Assembly (NCBI RefSeq): GCF_943846705.1
Contig: NZ_OX044366.1
Coordinates: forward strand, 1,488,001-1,552,000
Length of the DNA stretch: 64,000 nucleotides
Reading direction: 5' to 3'
Origin: an uncultured Pseudomonas sp.
GTDB lineage: Bacteria > Pseudomonadota > Gammaproteobacteria > Pseudomonadales > Pseudomonadaceae
The notes below the pieces were generated by a model. The model saw nothing but the letters and a program-made list of their open reading frames with translations, had not been told where the DNA came from and did not search any database. Below are positions 1 to 7,046 of this stretch, piece by piece. The stretch's first letter is position 1, and each line of letters opens with the position of its first letter. Position numbers and translations under genes: made by a program.

Positions 1-2
1 CA

Positions 3-611
3 CGCACCTGGTGCACGGTGGATTTCGACGCGCTCTATCAGCAGCATCAGGCCGAGCGCGGGCGGGTGATCAAGGCCTTGGATTACTTTCAGGAAAAAGC
101 CTGGATCGAGCTGGAAAGTAAGCAGATGACCGAGGTCTATGCGCTGCTCGACCCCGACTTTGACCCGCTGGCGTTAAGCGCCGAATTGCACGGTTATTTC
201 AGCCAGCAAGAGGCCAGCGAAATCCGCCGGATTCACGCCATGCTCGCCCTGTTTGCCAGCGAGCAGTGCCTGAGTCAGCGATTGGCTGCTTACTTCGGTG
301 ATACCAACGCGCCGCAGCAATGCGGGCATTGTTCGGTGTGCCGCGGGCAGATTGCCCATCTGCCGGCGCCGCCAGCGTTGCCGCCGTTAAGCGAGAAAAA
401 TTTGGATGAGCTGTGTGACAGCTTTGTGCGCAAGTATCAGGAAGTGAAAGGTGGCGAACCGAGCGGCGAGTGCCTGACGCGCTTTCTCTGCGGCATTAGT
501 GTGCCGCTGTTTACCAAGCTCAAGGCGCGTCAGATTAGCGGTTTCGCGGCGTTGGAAGATTATCCCTATGCCGAGGTTCGAGCGTGGTTGCCAGGATATA
601 AGACTCACTAA
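3..611 (+). CDS. recQ: RecQ-family ATP-dependent DNA helicase, C-terminal part (5' end outside window)
   Basis: The reading frame is open from the window edge to a TAA stop, so only the last 202 residues are present. This is the region downstream of the helicase core of RecQ proteins, which unwind DNA 3' to 5' in recombination and replication repair. The support is a cysteine cluster, CGHCSVC, near residue 106, which matches the zinc-binding module that follows the helicase domains in RecQ. An alpha-helical C-terminal tail rich in basic and aromatic residues follows. The GTG at position 18 is only an internal codon, because the frame continues upstream to the edge. The gene converges on the Tad operon, with 36 bases between stop codons. 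The helicase motifs cannot be checked here, so the family name rests on the zinc cluster and general resemblance. Confidence 0.7.
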   Translation, partial: RTWCTVDFDALYQQHQAERGRVIKALDYFQEKAWIELESKQMTEVYALLDPDFDPLALSAELHGYFSQQEASEIRRIHAMLALFASEQCLSQRLAAYFGDTNAPQQCGHCSVCRGQIAHLPAPPALPPLSEKNLDELCDSFVRKYQEVKGGEPSGECLTRFLCGISVPLFTKLKARQISGFAALEDYPYAEVRAWLPGYKTH

Positions 612-647
612 AAGCCTACGAATGAACGAGGCTCAGCGTTAGGCTGA

Positions 648-1331
648 CTAAGGGCAATGCATTTTATTGCCGGCACCGCAGTACTCGGCGTCATTAATTG
701 CCGCCGATTGCATACGCACTGTCGCTTCGGCGGTAATGATGAAGCCATTACGGGCTGCGCAGATGTCGGCGTAATCCGGGTTTCTCTTTGATACTTCATT
801 GAAGCTGCCCGCAACCCGATCGGTGTTGAAGCGTGAGGCCGAGCTTAAAATGTGTTCGACCATGGGTACGATCAGACGCATGCAGTACTGCACCCGTAGC
901 TTGAGCAGGTTGGCGTCCTGAATCGATACCGGGGTTTGTTGGGTGGAGCGAAACATCAGGTTGTCATTGGGGATGGCCTGCACGCCAAGCGTGTCGACCT
1001 CTTCGGCGAAGGCATCGAAGCTCGCCTGTTCAGGGCTGACACGGGTGATGAGCACGTAGTTGTCTGCTTCCGTGGCCGTGTACTTCATGCGCTCATCCTT
1101 CACCCGAGAGAACATTGGGTACATGCCCCGGATCAAACCACGGCGAATATCGCTGTACTGGGCATGGTTCATGGCCCCGATACGCGCGGCCTGAAAGGTT
1201 GCGTAGTTCAGTCCATTCTTCGCTGAATAGATGAATGCCGCTTGCGCGGCACCGAAAATCAGCAGGATGAGCACCGGAATGATGATCAGAAATTCAACCA
1301 TGGCCTGGGCCGATTGAGAGTGCCTGCGCAT
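648..1331 (-). CDS. TadE-like pilus assembly protein, last gene of the Tad operon
   Basis: The 227-residue protein has a short polar N terminus followed by a pilin-like hydrophobic segment (about residues 10-31) and an exported domain. The motif around the processing region, AQAMVEF, is the usual form in TadE/TadG minor pseudopilins, although the position before it is alanine rather than the glycine normally cut by the prepilin peptidase. The remainder contains five cysteines, three of them near the C terminus, which could form disulfides in the periplasm. The gene starts five bases after the TPR lipoprotein gene ends and is clearly co-transcribed. TadE-family proteins are thought to be minor components needed for Flp-pilus assembly; that role is inferred from family membership. 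Confidence 0.8.
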   Translation of the reverse strand: MRRHSQSAQAMVEFLIIIPVLILLIFGAAQAAFIYSAKNGLNYATFQAARIGAMNHAQYSDIRRGLIRGMYPMFSRVKDERMKYTATEADNYVLITRVSPEQASFDAFAEEVDTLGVQAIPNDNLMFRSTQQTPVSIQDANLLKLRVQYCMRLIVPMVEHILSSASRFNTDRVAGSFNEVSKRNPDYADICAARNGFIITAEATVRMQSAAINDAEYCGAGNKMHCP

Positions 1332-1336
1332 ACGTG

Positions 1337-1768
1337 TTACTCCGTCGCGTGGAACACATCGAGCAACTGCTCGGCACGCTTCAGGGCCCGCTCGGCATAC
1401 GGGGTCTGCGCACTCAGATAGCGCTGCATCTCGGCAGCGGTCAACGTGGCTTCACGCAGCTGAACCTGGAGCAGGTTATGCCAGCTGCGGGCATGCTGCG
1501 GGTCGCGCACCAATGCATCACGGTAACTGGCAATCGCTCCGAGGTTATCGCCCTGGCGCGCTAGGCTGTTGCCCAGCTGATAGCGCACCCCTGCATCTGT
1601 GGGCAACTTCACGGTTAGGCGACGATACAGCTCGCTGGCCTGGGCATATTGCGCCTGGGCGTAGGCGGTATCGGCTTGCTGTTGCAGCTCGAGCATTTGG
1701 TTTTTTGGTTGCAGGCCAGCACAACCGCCCAGGCATAGGGCTAATACAGCAATACTCAGGACACGCAT
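1337..1768 (-). CDS. TPR-repeat lipoprotein, TadD-like
   Basis: The reading frame extends further upstream, but the start at 1768 is chosen because it gives a clear lipoprotein signal peptide: M-R-V, a hydrophobic stretch, and a lipobox LGGC with the acylated cysteine at about residue 15. The mature protein of about 128 residues carries tetratricopeptide-type helical repeats, for example AYAQAQYAQASELYRRL and a following GNSLARQGDNLGAIASYRDAL unit. TadD proteins are TPR lipoproteins thought to assist secretin localisation or assembly in Tad systems. The first 13 bases overlap the end of the DUF192 gene, which suggests translational coupling. At 143 residues it is shorter than typical TadD, so it may be a reduced version. 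Confidence 0.78.
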   Translation of the reverse strand: MRVLSIAVLALCLGGCAGLQPKNQMLELQQQADTAYAQAQYAQASELYRRLTVKLPTDAGVRYQLGNSLARQGDNLGAIASYRDALVRDPQHARSWHNLLQVQLREATLTAAEMQRYLSAQTPYAERALKRAEQLLDVFHATE

Positions 1769-2100
1769 TGAATCTGATCTCCAATAGTGATGCTTAAACG
1801 CTGACATTCGCCTGCGGCGAGCTCGACCACGCTTTTGGCCGGCCAGCACAGGCTTAGTTGCCAAGGCTTGAGGTCGGCGCGGATGGCGATGATGCGCTGC
1901 GCTGCGTCGAGGTAGAGCACGTCGATGCTGAACCGCATAAATAAACAATGCACCGAGTTGCAGGGCTTGAGCCAAATCCCCTGGGCGGGGGGCAGCCGAT
2001 TACGGCCGAGTAGCCCCTTGAGTCGCGGCCAAAGGCTGATGGCTTGTTCAAGCGCGAGAGGCTGTTGGCTGCCATCGGTACGGATCAGTTGGCAGGGCAT
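1756..2100 (-). CDS. DUF192-family protein
   Basis: This 114-residue protein matches the DUF192 pattern: a conserved RLKGLLGR segment near residue 26, then an IWLKPCNSVHCLFMRFSIDVLYLD segment, then WPAKSVVELAAGEC near the C terminus. DUF192 proteins form small beta-barrels of unknown function and are usually exported; this copy has no obvious signal peptide and looks cytoplasmic. The start codon overlaps the tadC stop codon by one base (TGATG), and the gene overlaps the lipoprotein gene downstream, so it sits inside the Tad operon as an integral member. What it contributes to the pilus machine is not known. Confidence 0.8.
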   Translation of the reverse strand: MPCQLIRTDGSQQPLALEQAISLWPRLKGLLGRNRLPPAQGIWLKPCNSVHCLFMRFSIDVLYLDAAQRIIAIRADLKPWQLSLCWPAKSVVELAAGECQRLSITIGDQIQCVS

Positions 2101-2978
2101 CAGGTTTCACCCATGAATTTGACCACGATAGGGAACAGCAGGATCACGAAGGTCAGCGGGAAGATGAACATGATCAGCGGGATAACCAGTTTCACAGGGG
2201 CCTGCATGGCGGTTTTCTCGGCACGCTGAAAGCGCTCTTCAAGACGTTGCTGGGCCTGGATCTGCAAGGTGTTGCGCAGGCTGCTACCCATTTTTTCGGC
2301 CTGGATCACCGAGCGTACGAAGGTTGACACGTCTTTCAGGTTGACCCGCTGCTCCATGCGCGTCAGGGCTTCAGCGCGTGGCAGGCCGGAACGTATGTCG
2401 CGCAGAACGATGCGGAACTCGTTTTTCATCGCCCCGTTCGGACCTTTGTCCACCGCCTGCTGCAGGGCACCGAGGAAGTTCAGGCCGGCGTCCACGCACA
2501 TGGTCAGGTACTCCAGGAATACCGGCAGGTTGCGGATGATGTCGCGATCGCGACGCTTGTGTGTATCGCTGATCCACATCACCGGCAGGGCGCCCCCCAT
2601 GGCGGCCATCAACAGCACTACCGACCAGATGATGCCGCTCTGGCCGCTGGCCATAGGCAGGATTGCCAGAGCCGGCAGCAGCAGGCTCATGGTGATACAC
2701 AGCGCCAGGAAGTCTTCGGCGGTGAGCACATAAAGGGCGCCGGTTTTCTGCAGGCGTATATCCAGCCAGTCCATGATGCGTGGCGACAGGTTGCTGCAAA
2801 AGTGATGGCTGACCAGGCGTACCAGCGGCCAGATTGGCCGAATCCAACCGGGCACCGGATCCATGTAGGCGCGGTTTTCTTCCGGCAGCAGTGACAGCAG
2901 TGAGATCAGCAACAGCAGGCTGCAGGTGACGGTGATGCCCAGGCTGGCGCTACTGAGCAGAACAAGGATTTCGTTCAT
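2100..2978 (-). CDS. tadC: TadC, inner-membrane platform protein of the Tad pilus system
   Basis: The 292-residue protein belongs to the type II secretion F (GspF/PilC) superfamily. Hydrophobic segments lie near residues 5-32, 88-108, 112-135 and 262-288. The cytoplasmic region between the third and fourth segments (about residues 140-255) contains the T2SSF helical domain with FLEYLTMCVDAGLNFLGAL and a MGSSLRNTLQIQAQQRLEERFQRAEK stretch. TadC is thought to pair with TadB to form the membrane platform driven by the TadA ATPase. It starts three bases after tadB ends and its stop overlaps the DUF192 start, consistent with a single transcript. Confidence 0.88.
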   Translation of the reverse strand: MNEILVLLSSASLGITVTCSLLLLISLLSLLPEENRAYMDPVPGWIRPIWPLVRLVSHHFCSNLSPRIMDWLDIRLQKTGALYVLTAEDFLALCITMSLLLPALAILPMASGQSGIIWSVVLLMAAMGGALPVMWISDTHKRRDRDIIRNLPVFLEYLTMCVDAGLNFLGALQQAVDKGPNGAMKNEFRIVLRDIRSGLPRAEALTRMEQRVNLKDVSTFVRSVIQAEKMGSSLRNTLQIQAQQRLEERFQRAEKTAMQAPVKLVIPLIMFIFPLTFVILLFPIVVKFMGET

Positions 2979-2981
2979 GGT

Positions 2982-3839
2982 CTAGGCGTCGATCCGGGTG
3001 ATTTTTCTGATGAAGACAAAGCCCAGCACTTCCATGATGATCATCACGGTCAGCACGAGTAGGCCATTGCGAGTGGTGTAGAGCTGGCTCATGGCCTCGG
3101 GCTCGATCGCGCTGAGGATCAGGGCGAGAAATATCGGCAGCATCGCCATAAACGCCCCTTGCGCCTTGCCCTGAGCGGTGAGGCTGTCGATCTTGCCTTC
3201 CATCACGCGCTTGCGGCGAAGCATGGCGGCCATGGTATTGATGGTTTCCACTAGGTTGCCACCGACTTCGCGGCTGATGCGGATGGCCGAGCTGGCCATG
3301 ATGAACGAGGGCAGCGGCAGGCGTTTTTCCAGCTTGAGTAGAGCATCCTCCAGGGTTACCCCCAGGCGGATGTTCTTGATCAGCAAGCCGAACTCCTGGT
3401 TCAGGGGGGGCGGTGACTGATGCACCACGTTCTCCAAGGCCATGTTCAGGCTGGCCCCGGATTGCAGGCTGCTGGACAGCAGCATAAAGGCATCGGGTAA
3501 CTGCTCTTCGAATTTCCTCAGGCGGCTTTTGCTCATCTGGTTGAGCAACAACTTGGGCACGAACAGCATGAGCAGTGCGCCGATCACGGTGACCAGGGTG
3601 ATCTGGAACACCGCATGCAAAAACAGTGGCACCAGCACCAACAACATGGCATTGACGATAAACATCTGCCGACCACTGGCGAAGATAAACATGTCGGCCA
3701 TTTCCAGCTCGGCATTGCGCGAAAACTGGCTGCGATAAAACTCCAGGTTATCGCCGACCTTTTCAGCCAGCAGCATGGCCAGGGCAAAGCCGGCCACGGC
3801 GATCAATCCAGCGCTGAGGTACAGCAGCCATTCAGACAT
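2982..3839 (-). CDS. tadB: TadB, inner-membrane platform protein of the Tad pilus system
   Basis: This 285-residue protein is the paralogous partner of TadC, with the same T2SSF domain (about residues 120-245, containing FEEQLPDAFMLLSSSLQSG and ISREVGGNLVETINTMA). Hydrophobic segments are near residues 4-24, 60-90, 225-245 and 255-275. The N-terminal hydrophobic helix is close to the start, as in TadB homologues. The start codon overlaps the end of the tadA gene by eight bases. Together with TadC it should form the base on which Flp-type pseudopilins are assembled; this is family knowledge rather than something the sequence proves. Confidence 0.88.
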   Translation of the reverse strand: MSEWLLYLSAGLIAVAGFALAMLLAEKVGDNLEFYRSQFSRNAELEMADMFIFASGRQMFIVNAMLLVLVPLFLHAVFQITLVTVIGALLMLFVPKLLLNQMSKSRLRKFEEQLPDAFMLLSSSLQSGASLNMALENVVHQSPPPLNQEFGLLIKNIRLGVTLEDALLKLEKRLPLPSFIMASSAIRISREVGGNLVETINTMAAMLRRKRVMEGKIDSLTAQGKAQGAFMAMLPIFLALILSAIEPEAMSQLYTTRNGLLVLTVMIIMEVLGFVFIRKITRIDA

Positions 3840-5478
3840 TGCGCGGCACCGAACGGAAGATGTCCATGTTCACCCCGATGCCGCGCTTGCTCAGCTCCTC
3901 GTAAAACTCGGGGACCTGCCCCGTTGCGTGGTAGTAGCCTTTGATCCGGCCATTCTCATCGAAGCCTTGCTGCTGGTAGTTGAAAATCTCATTGAGCAGG
4001 ATGGTGCTTTGTTCCATACCGGTTATTTCGGTGATGCTGGTGATGCGCCGCGAGCCATCACCGAAACGGGTTTGCTGGACGATAATCTGCACCGCCGAAG
4101 CGATCTGCTCGCGGATGGCCTGCACGGGGAGGTCCATGCCCGCCATCAGCACCATTACCTCTAGACGGCGCATCATGTCGCGTGGAGTGTTGGCGTGGCC
4201 GGTGGTCAGTGAGCCATCGTGACCGGTGTTCATCGCCTGCAGCATGTCCAGTGCTTCACCGCCCCGACACTCGCCGACCACGATGCGGTCGGGGCGCATG
4301 CGCAGGCAGTTGCGCACCAGGTCACGGATGGTTACTTGGCCTTTGCCTTCCATGTTGGCCGGACGGGCCTCCAGCGACACCACGTGGGGTTGCACCAGCT
4401 TCAGTTCGGCGGCGTCTTCGACGGTGACCACACGTTCCTCTAGCGGGATAAAGTTGGACAGAATGTTCAGCAGCGTGGTCTTTCCCGAGCCAGTACCACC
4501 AGACACTACGATGTTCATGCGCTGCTCAACGGCCGTGCGTAAAAATTCCACCATCGGCTCGTTGATTGAGCCGTACTTGAGCAGGTCGTCGGTGGTGAGT
4601 TTTTTCTCGGAGAATTTGCGAATGGTTAAGCACGGTCCACGTAGCGCCAGCGGCGGGATGATGGCGTTGACCCGCGAGCCATCTTTCAGGCGCGCATCGA
4701 CCATTGGAGAGCTTTCATCGATGCGGCGACCCAACGGGGAAATAATCCGCTCAATGGTCGACAGCACAGCGGCGTTTGAGCTGAAGTTGATCGGAGTTTT
4801 CTCCAGGCGGCCGCTGCGTTCGACATAAATATCATCGTGGGCGTTGACCATGATCTCGCTGACGCTCTTGTCGGCCAGCAGATCTTCCAGCGGCCCGAGG
4901 CCCACGGCTTCATCCAGTACGATCTTGCGCAGCACTTCGGTCTTGACGCTGGCCGGGAGGCGGGCGAGTACCTGCTCGATCAGCCCGTCGATTAGCTCGG
5001 AGAGAATCCCCCGAACCTCTTCCGGCCCCATGCTGTCGAGGTTCATGCGGCGCAGGTCGAGGGCGCGGAATAGTTCGGCTTGAATGAACTGCGACCACTC
5101 CATGTAAGCCAGGTGACTGTCGTTATTAACCTCTGGGGTGTCCGGAGCCAGCACGGCCTCCGGCGTGTCCTCGCTGAGTGGCTGGATCAGCGAACGCACG
5201 CGGAGCAGATAACCGCCGATGGCGATAATATCCTCTGGGTTCAGGGGGCCATGGCGGCTCACCGGTTTGTCGTTGACCCGTACCTCATAACCCCTGCTGA
5301 CGTCTTCGACAAACAAGCCGGCCAGCGATTGTTCGATGCGCGCATGGGTTGGTGCGACCTTCCAGCCGCGCAAGCGAACCAGCCCGGTGCGTGCTTTGCC
5401 CAACTCGCAAGACGCACTGGCGCAGGTCAACTTATCGACCGGCTGGCCGTCTTTGTAAGTGATTTCAATTTCGAACAT
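3832..5478 (-). CDS. tadA: TadA/CpaF secretion ATPase with N-terminal FHA domain
   Basis: The 548-residue product has two parts. Residues 1 to about 100 look like a forkhead-associated (FHA) domain: a GWKVAPTHARIE strand-loop, then EDVSRGYEVRVNDKP and LNPEDIIAIGGYLLRV, which fit the beta-sandwich that binds phosphothreonine. Residues from about 120 on form the CpaF/TadA hexameric ATPase, with Walker A GGTGSGKT at 327-334 and a MRPDRIVVGECRGGEA Walker B/Asp-box region. It would power pilus assembly. A start 24 bases further upstream is possible, but 5478 is preferred because a GAGG motif precedes it at proper spacing, overlapping the stop of the secretin gene. The FHA fusion points to control by a threonine kinase, but no kinase gene is present in the window. 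Confidence 0.88.
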   Translation of the reverse strand: MFEIEITYKDGQPVDKLTCASASCELGKARTGLVRLRGWKVAPTHARIEQSLAGLFVEDVSRGYEVRVNDKPVSRHGPLNPEDIIAIGGYLLRVRSLIQPLSEDTPEAVLAPDTPEVNNDSHLAYMEWSQFIQAELFRALDLRRMNLDSMGPEEVRGILSELIDGLIEQVLARLPASVKTEVLRKIVLDEAVGLGPLEDLLADKSVSEIMVNAHDDIYVERSGRLEKTPINFSSNAAVLSTIERIISPLGRRIDESSPMVDARLKDGSRVNAIIPPLALRGPCLTIRKFSEKKLTTDDLLKYGSINEPMVEFLRTAVEQRMNIVVSGGTGSGKTTLLNILSNFIPLEERVVTVEDAAELKLVQPHVVSLEARPANMEGKGQVTIRDLVRNCLRMRPDRIVVGECRGGEALDMLQAMNTGHDGSLTTGHANTPRDMMRRLEVMVLMAGMDLPVQAIREQIASAVQIIVQQTRFGDGSRRITSITEITGMEQSTILLNEIFNYQQQGFDENGRIKGYYHATGQVPEFYEELSKRGIGVNMDIFRSVPRNV

Positions 5479-5485
5479 GGCCGCC

Positions 5486-6979
5486 TCAGTCGATAAGCTC
5501 AATGGAGCCGAAGGATTTCTGATAGCGCTCGACCATGTTGTTCATGCGCGTTTGTTCTTGCGCGGTCGGCGAGTCAGGGCCATTGGTCATCAGGCGCGGG
5601 GTGATGAAAATCACCAGTTCGGTGCGGTTGTTCTTGGCGCTCTTATTGCGGAACAGCGAGCCGATAAGCGGCAGATCTTTGAGCCAGACGATGCCTTCGA
5701 TCGTGGCTTGGCTGTCTTCGGAGACCAAGCCAGAAAGCACTAAGGTTTCACCGACCTTTAGCTGCACCTCGTTCTCGGTGCGCCGGGTCTTGAATGCTGG
5801 GTAGTCGCCGACCTGGTTGGCCTTGTCGACCTGACTGATTTCGGCGAGTACACGGGTTGCAATGTGCTCGTTGCCGTACAGCTGTGGTTCGATGTTGAGC
5901 AGCACGCCGTAATCTTTGTACTCCACCGATGGGCCGTTGATGCTGCTGGTGACCACTGGCACCTGGCCGCCGACCGTCAGCTCGGCTTTGCCGCCGCTAC
6001 GAGCTCCGAGGCGTGGCGATGCGAGAGTTAGGGCCGAGCCATTTTTCTCCAGCAGGTTGATGCGCGATGTCAATTCACTGGCGATACCCCAGTAAGCGTG
6101 TGAGCCGGCACCTCCGACAACTTGGTTCAAGGTGTCGAAGGTGCCACTGCTGCTAGGGAACTGGCCGCGGTAGAGCTTGTTGGTGCCGCCGTCGGCGTTG
6201 AAAGCCAGGGTCGGGCCATTGATGCTGGTGCTCCAGTTAACCCCCAGCTCTTCCACATCGTCTTTGGCAAACTCGGTGATGCGTACATCGAAGTAGATCA
6301 TTGGTGCGAGGAATTCGGACATCGGCTGGGCCAGTACCAGCACATCCGGATAGCGCTCTTTGAGCAGTTCGATACGCGACATGTCGACCTGGTGCAGGTC
6401 ACCATCAATGATGATCTGGCGGCCTACCGATTTGATCTTGATGCCGGGAATCTGCCCGAGCATGGCCTGGACTTCCGCCAGTACTTGCGCGGAGTCGGCT
6501 TTGGTGGCGGCACCGCTTTGCTCCTCGGCCAATACCAGCACATTGTCGTAGAACTTCGCCGCCTCTTTGGCGCGGGCCAGGTATTCACCGCTCAAGCGGC
6601 CTTCCAGTACCACCTGACGGCCTACGGTGCGAATTTTCAAACCTGGAATATCGTTGAGCAGCGCCTTGAGCTCACTAACTTGGCGATAACCATTGGCTTT
6701 GGCTACCACCACACTCATTTGCTGGCGGGTTTCATCCTCGAACCAGATTTGCACGGTGGTTTCGCCGGGCTTCTGCGCGGTAATGACCACCTCTTCATTC
6801 TTCAGCAGGGTGGCGCTGATGATCTCTACATCACCCACAGCTACCCGCTCGATTCCGGGTGCCTTGAGTACGCTGACATCACCGTCATACAGCACGATGG
6901 AGGGTGGGATCTCGTTGGCCTGGGCGTAAGCGCTCAGGCACATGGCACAGAAAAAAACCAATACGCGTCGAATGTTCAT
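5486..6979 (-). CDS. rcpA: RcpA/CpaC outer-membrane secretin of the Tad system
   Basis: The 497-residue protein begins with a Sec signal peptide (about residues 1-21, ending AYAQA). An N-terminal pilus-assembly domain follows, with two BON-like segments (PGLKIRTVGRQVVLEG and PGIKIKSVGRQIIIDG form a visible internal duplication), and then the secretin domain from about residue 235, which ends in the conserved KDLPLIGSLFRNK and TELVIFITPRL motifs. It should form the ring-shaped channel in the outer membrane through which the pilus emerges. It follows cpaB/rcpC after a 67-base spacer containing a perfect hairpin and is followed directly by tadA. Length and motif order match full-length RcpA/CpaC. 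Confidence 0.9.
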   Translation of the reverse strand: MNIRRVLVFFCAMCLSAYAQANEIPPSIVLYDGDVSVLKAPGIERVAVGDVEIISATLLKNEEVVITAQKPGETTVQIWFEDETRQQMSVVVAKANGYRQVSELKALLNDIPGLKIRTVGRQVVLEGRLSGEYLARAKEAAKFYDNVLVLAEEQSGAATKADSAQVLAEVQAMLGQIPGIKIKSVGRQIIIDGDLHQVDMSRIELLKERYPDVLVLAQPMSEFLAPMIYFDVRITEFAKDDVEELGVNWSTSINGPTLAFNADGGTNKLYRGQFPSSSGTFDTLNQVVGGAGSHAYWGIASELTSRINLLEKNGSALTLASPRLGARSGGKAELTVGGQVPVVTSSINGPSVEYKDYGVLLNIEPQLYGNEHIATRVLAEISQVDKANQVGDYPAFKTRRTENEVQLKVGETLVLSGLVSEDSQATIEGIVWLKDLPLIGSLFRNKSAKNNRTELVIFITPRLMTNGPDSPTAQEQTRMNNMVERYQKSFGSIELID

Positions 6980-7013
6980 TGTCGCCCCAGCGAATTTCGT
7001 AGATGTGCGGTGT

Positions 7014-7037
7014 TCCGTGCCGGGACTCCGGCACGGA
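7014..7037 (-). promoter_or_regulatory. Perfect 10-bp hairpin in the cpaB-rcpA spacer
   Basis: TCCGTGCCGG, a four-base loop and CCGGCACGGA form a complete stem in the only sizeable gap between cpaB and rcpA. There is no T-run after it on the minus strand, so it is not a classic terminator. It could stabilise or help process the operon mRNA and so set the ratio of secretin to CpaB. Confidence 0.5.
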
Positions 7038-7046
7038 GTTGCCCAG

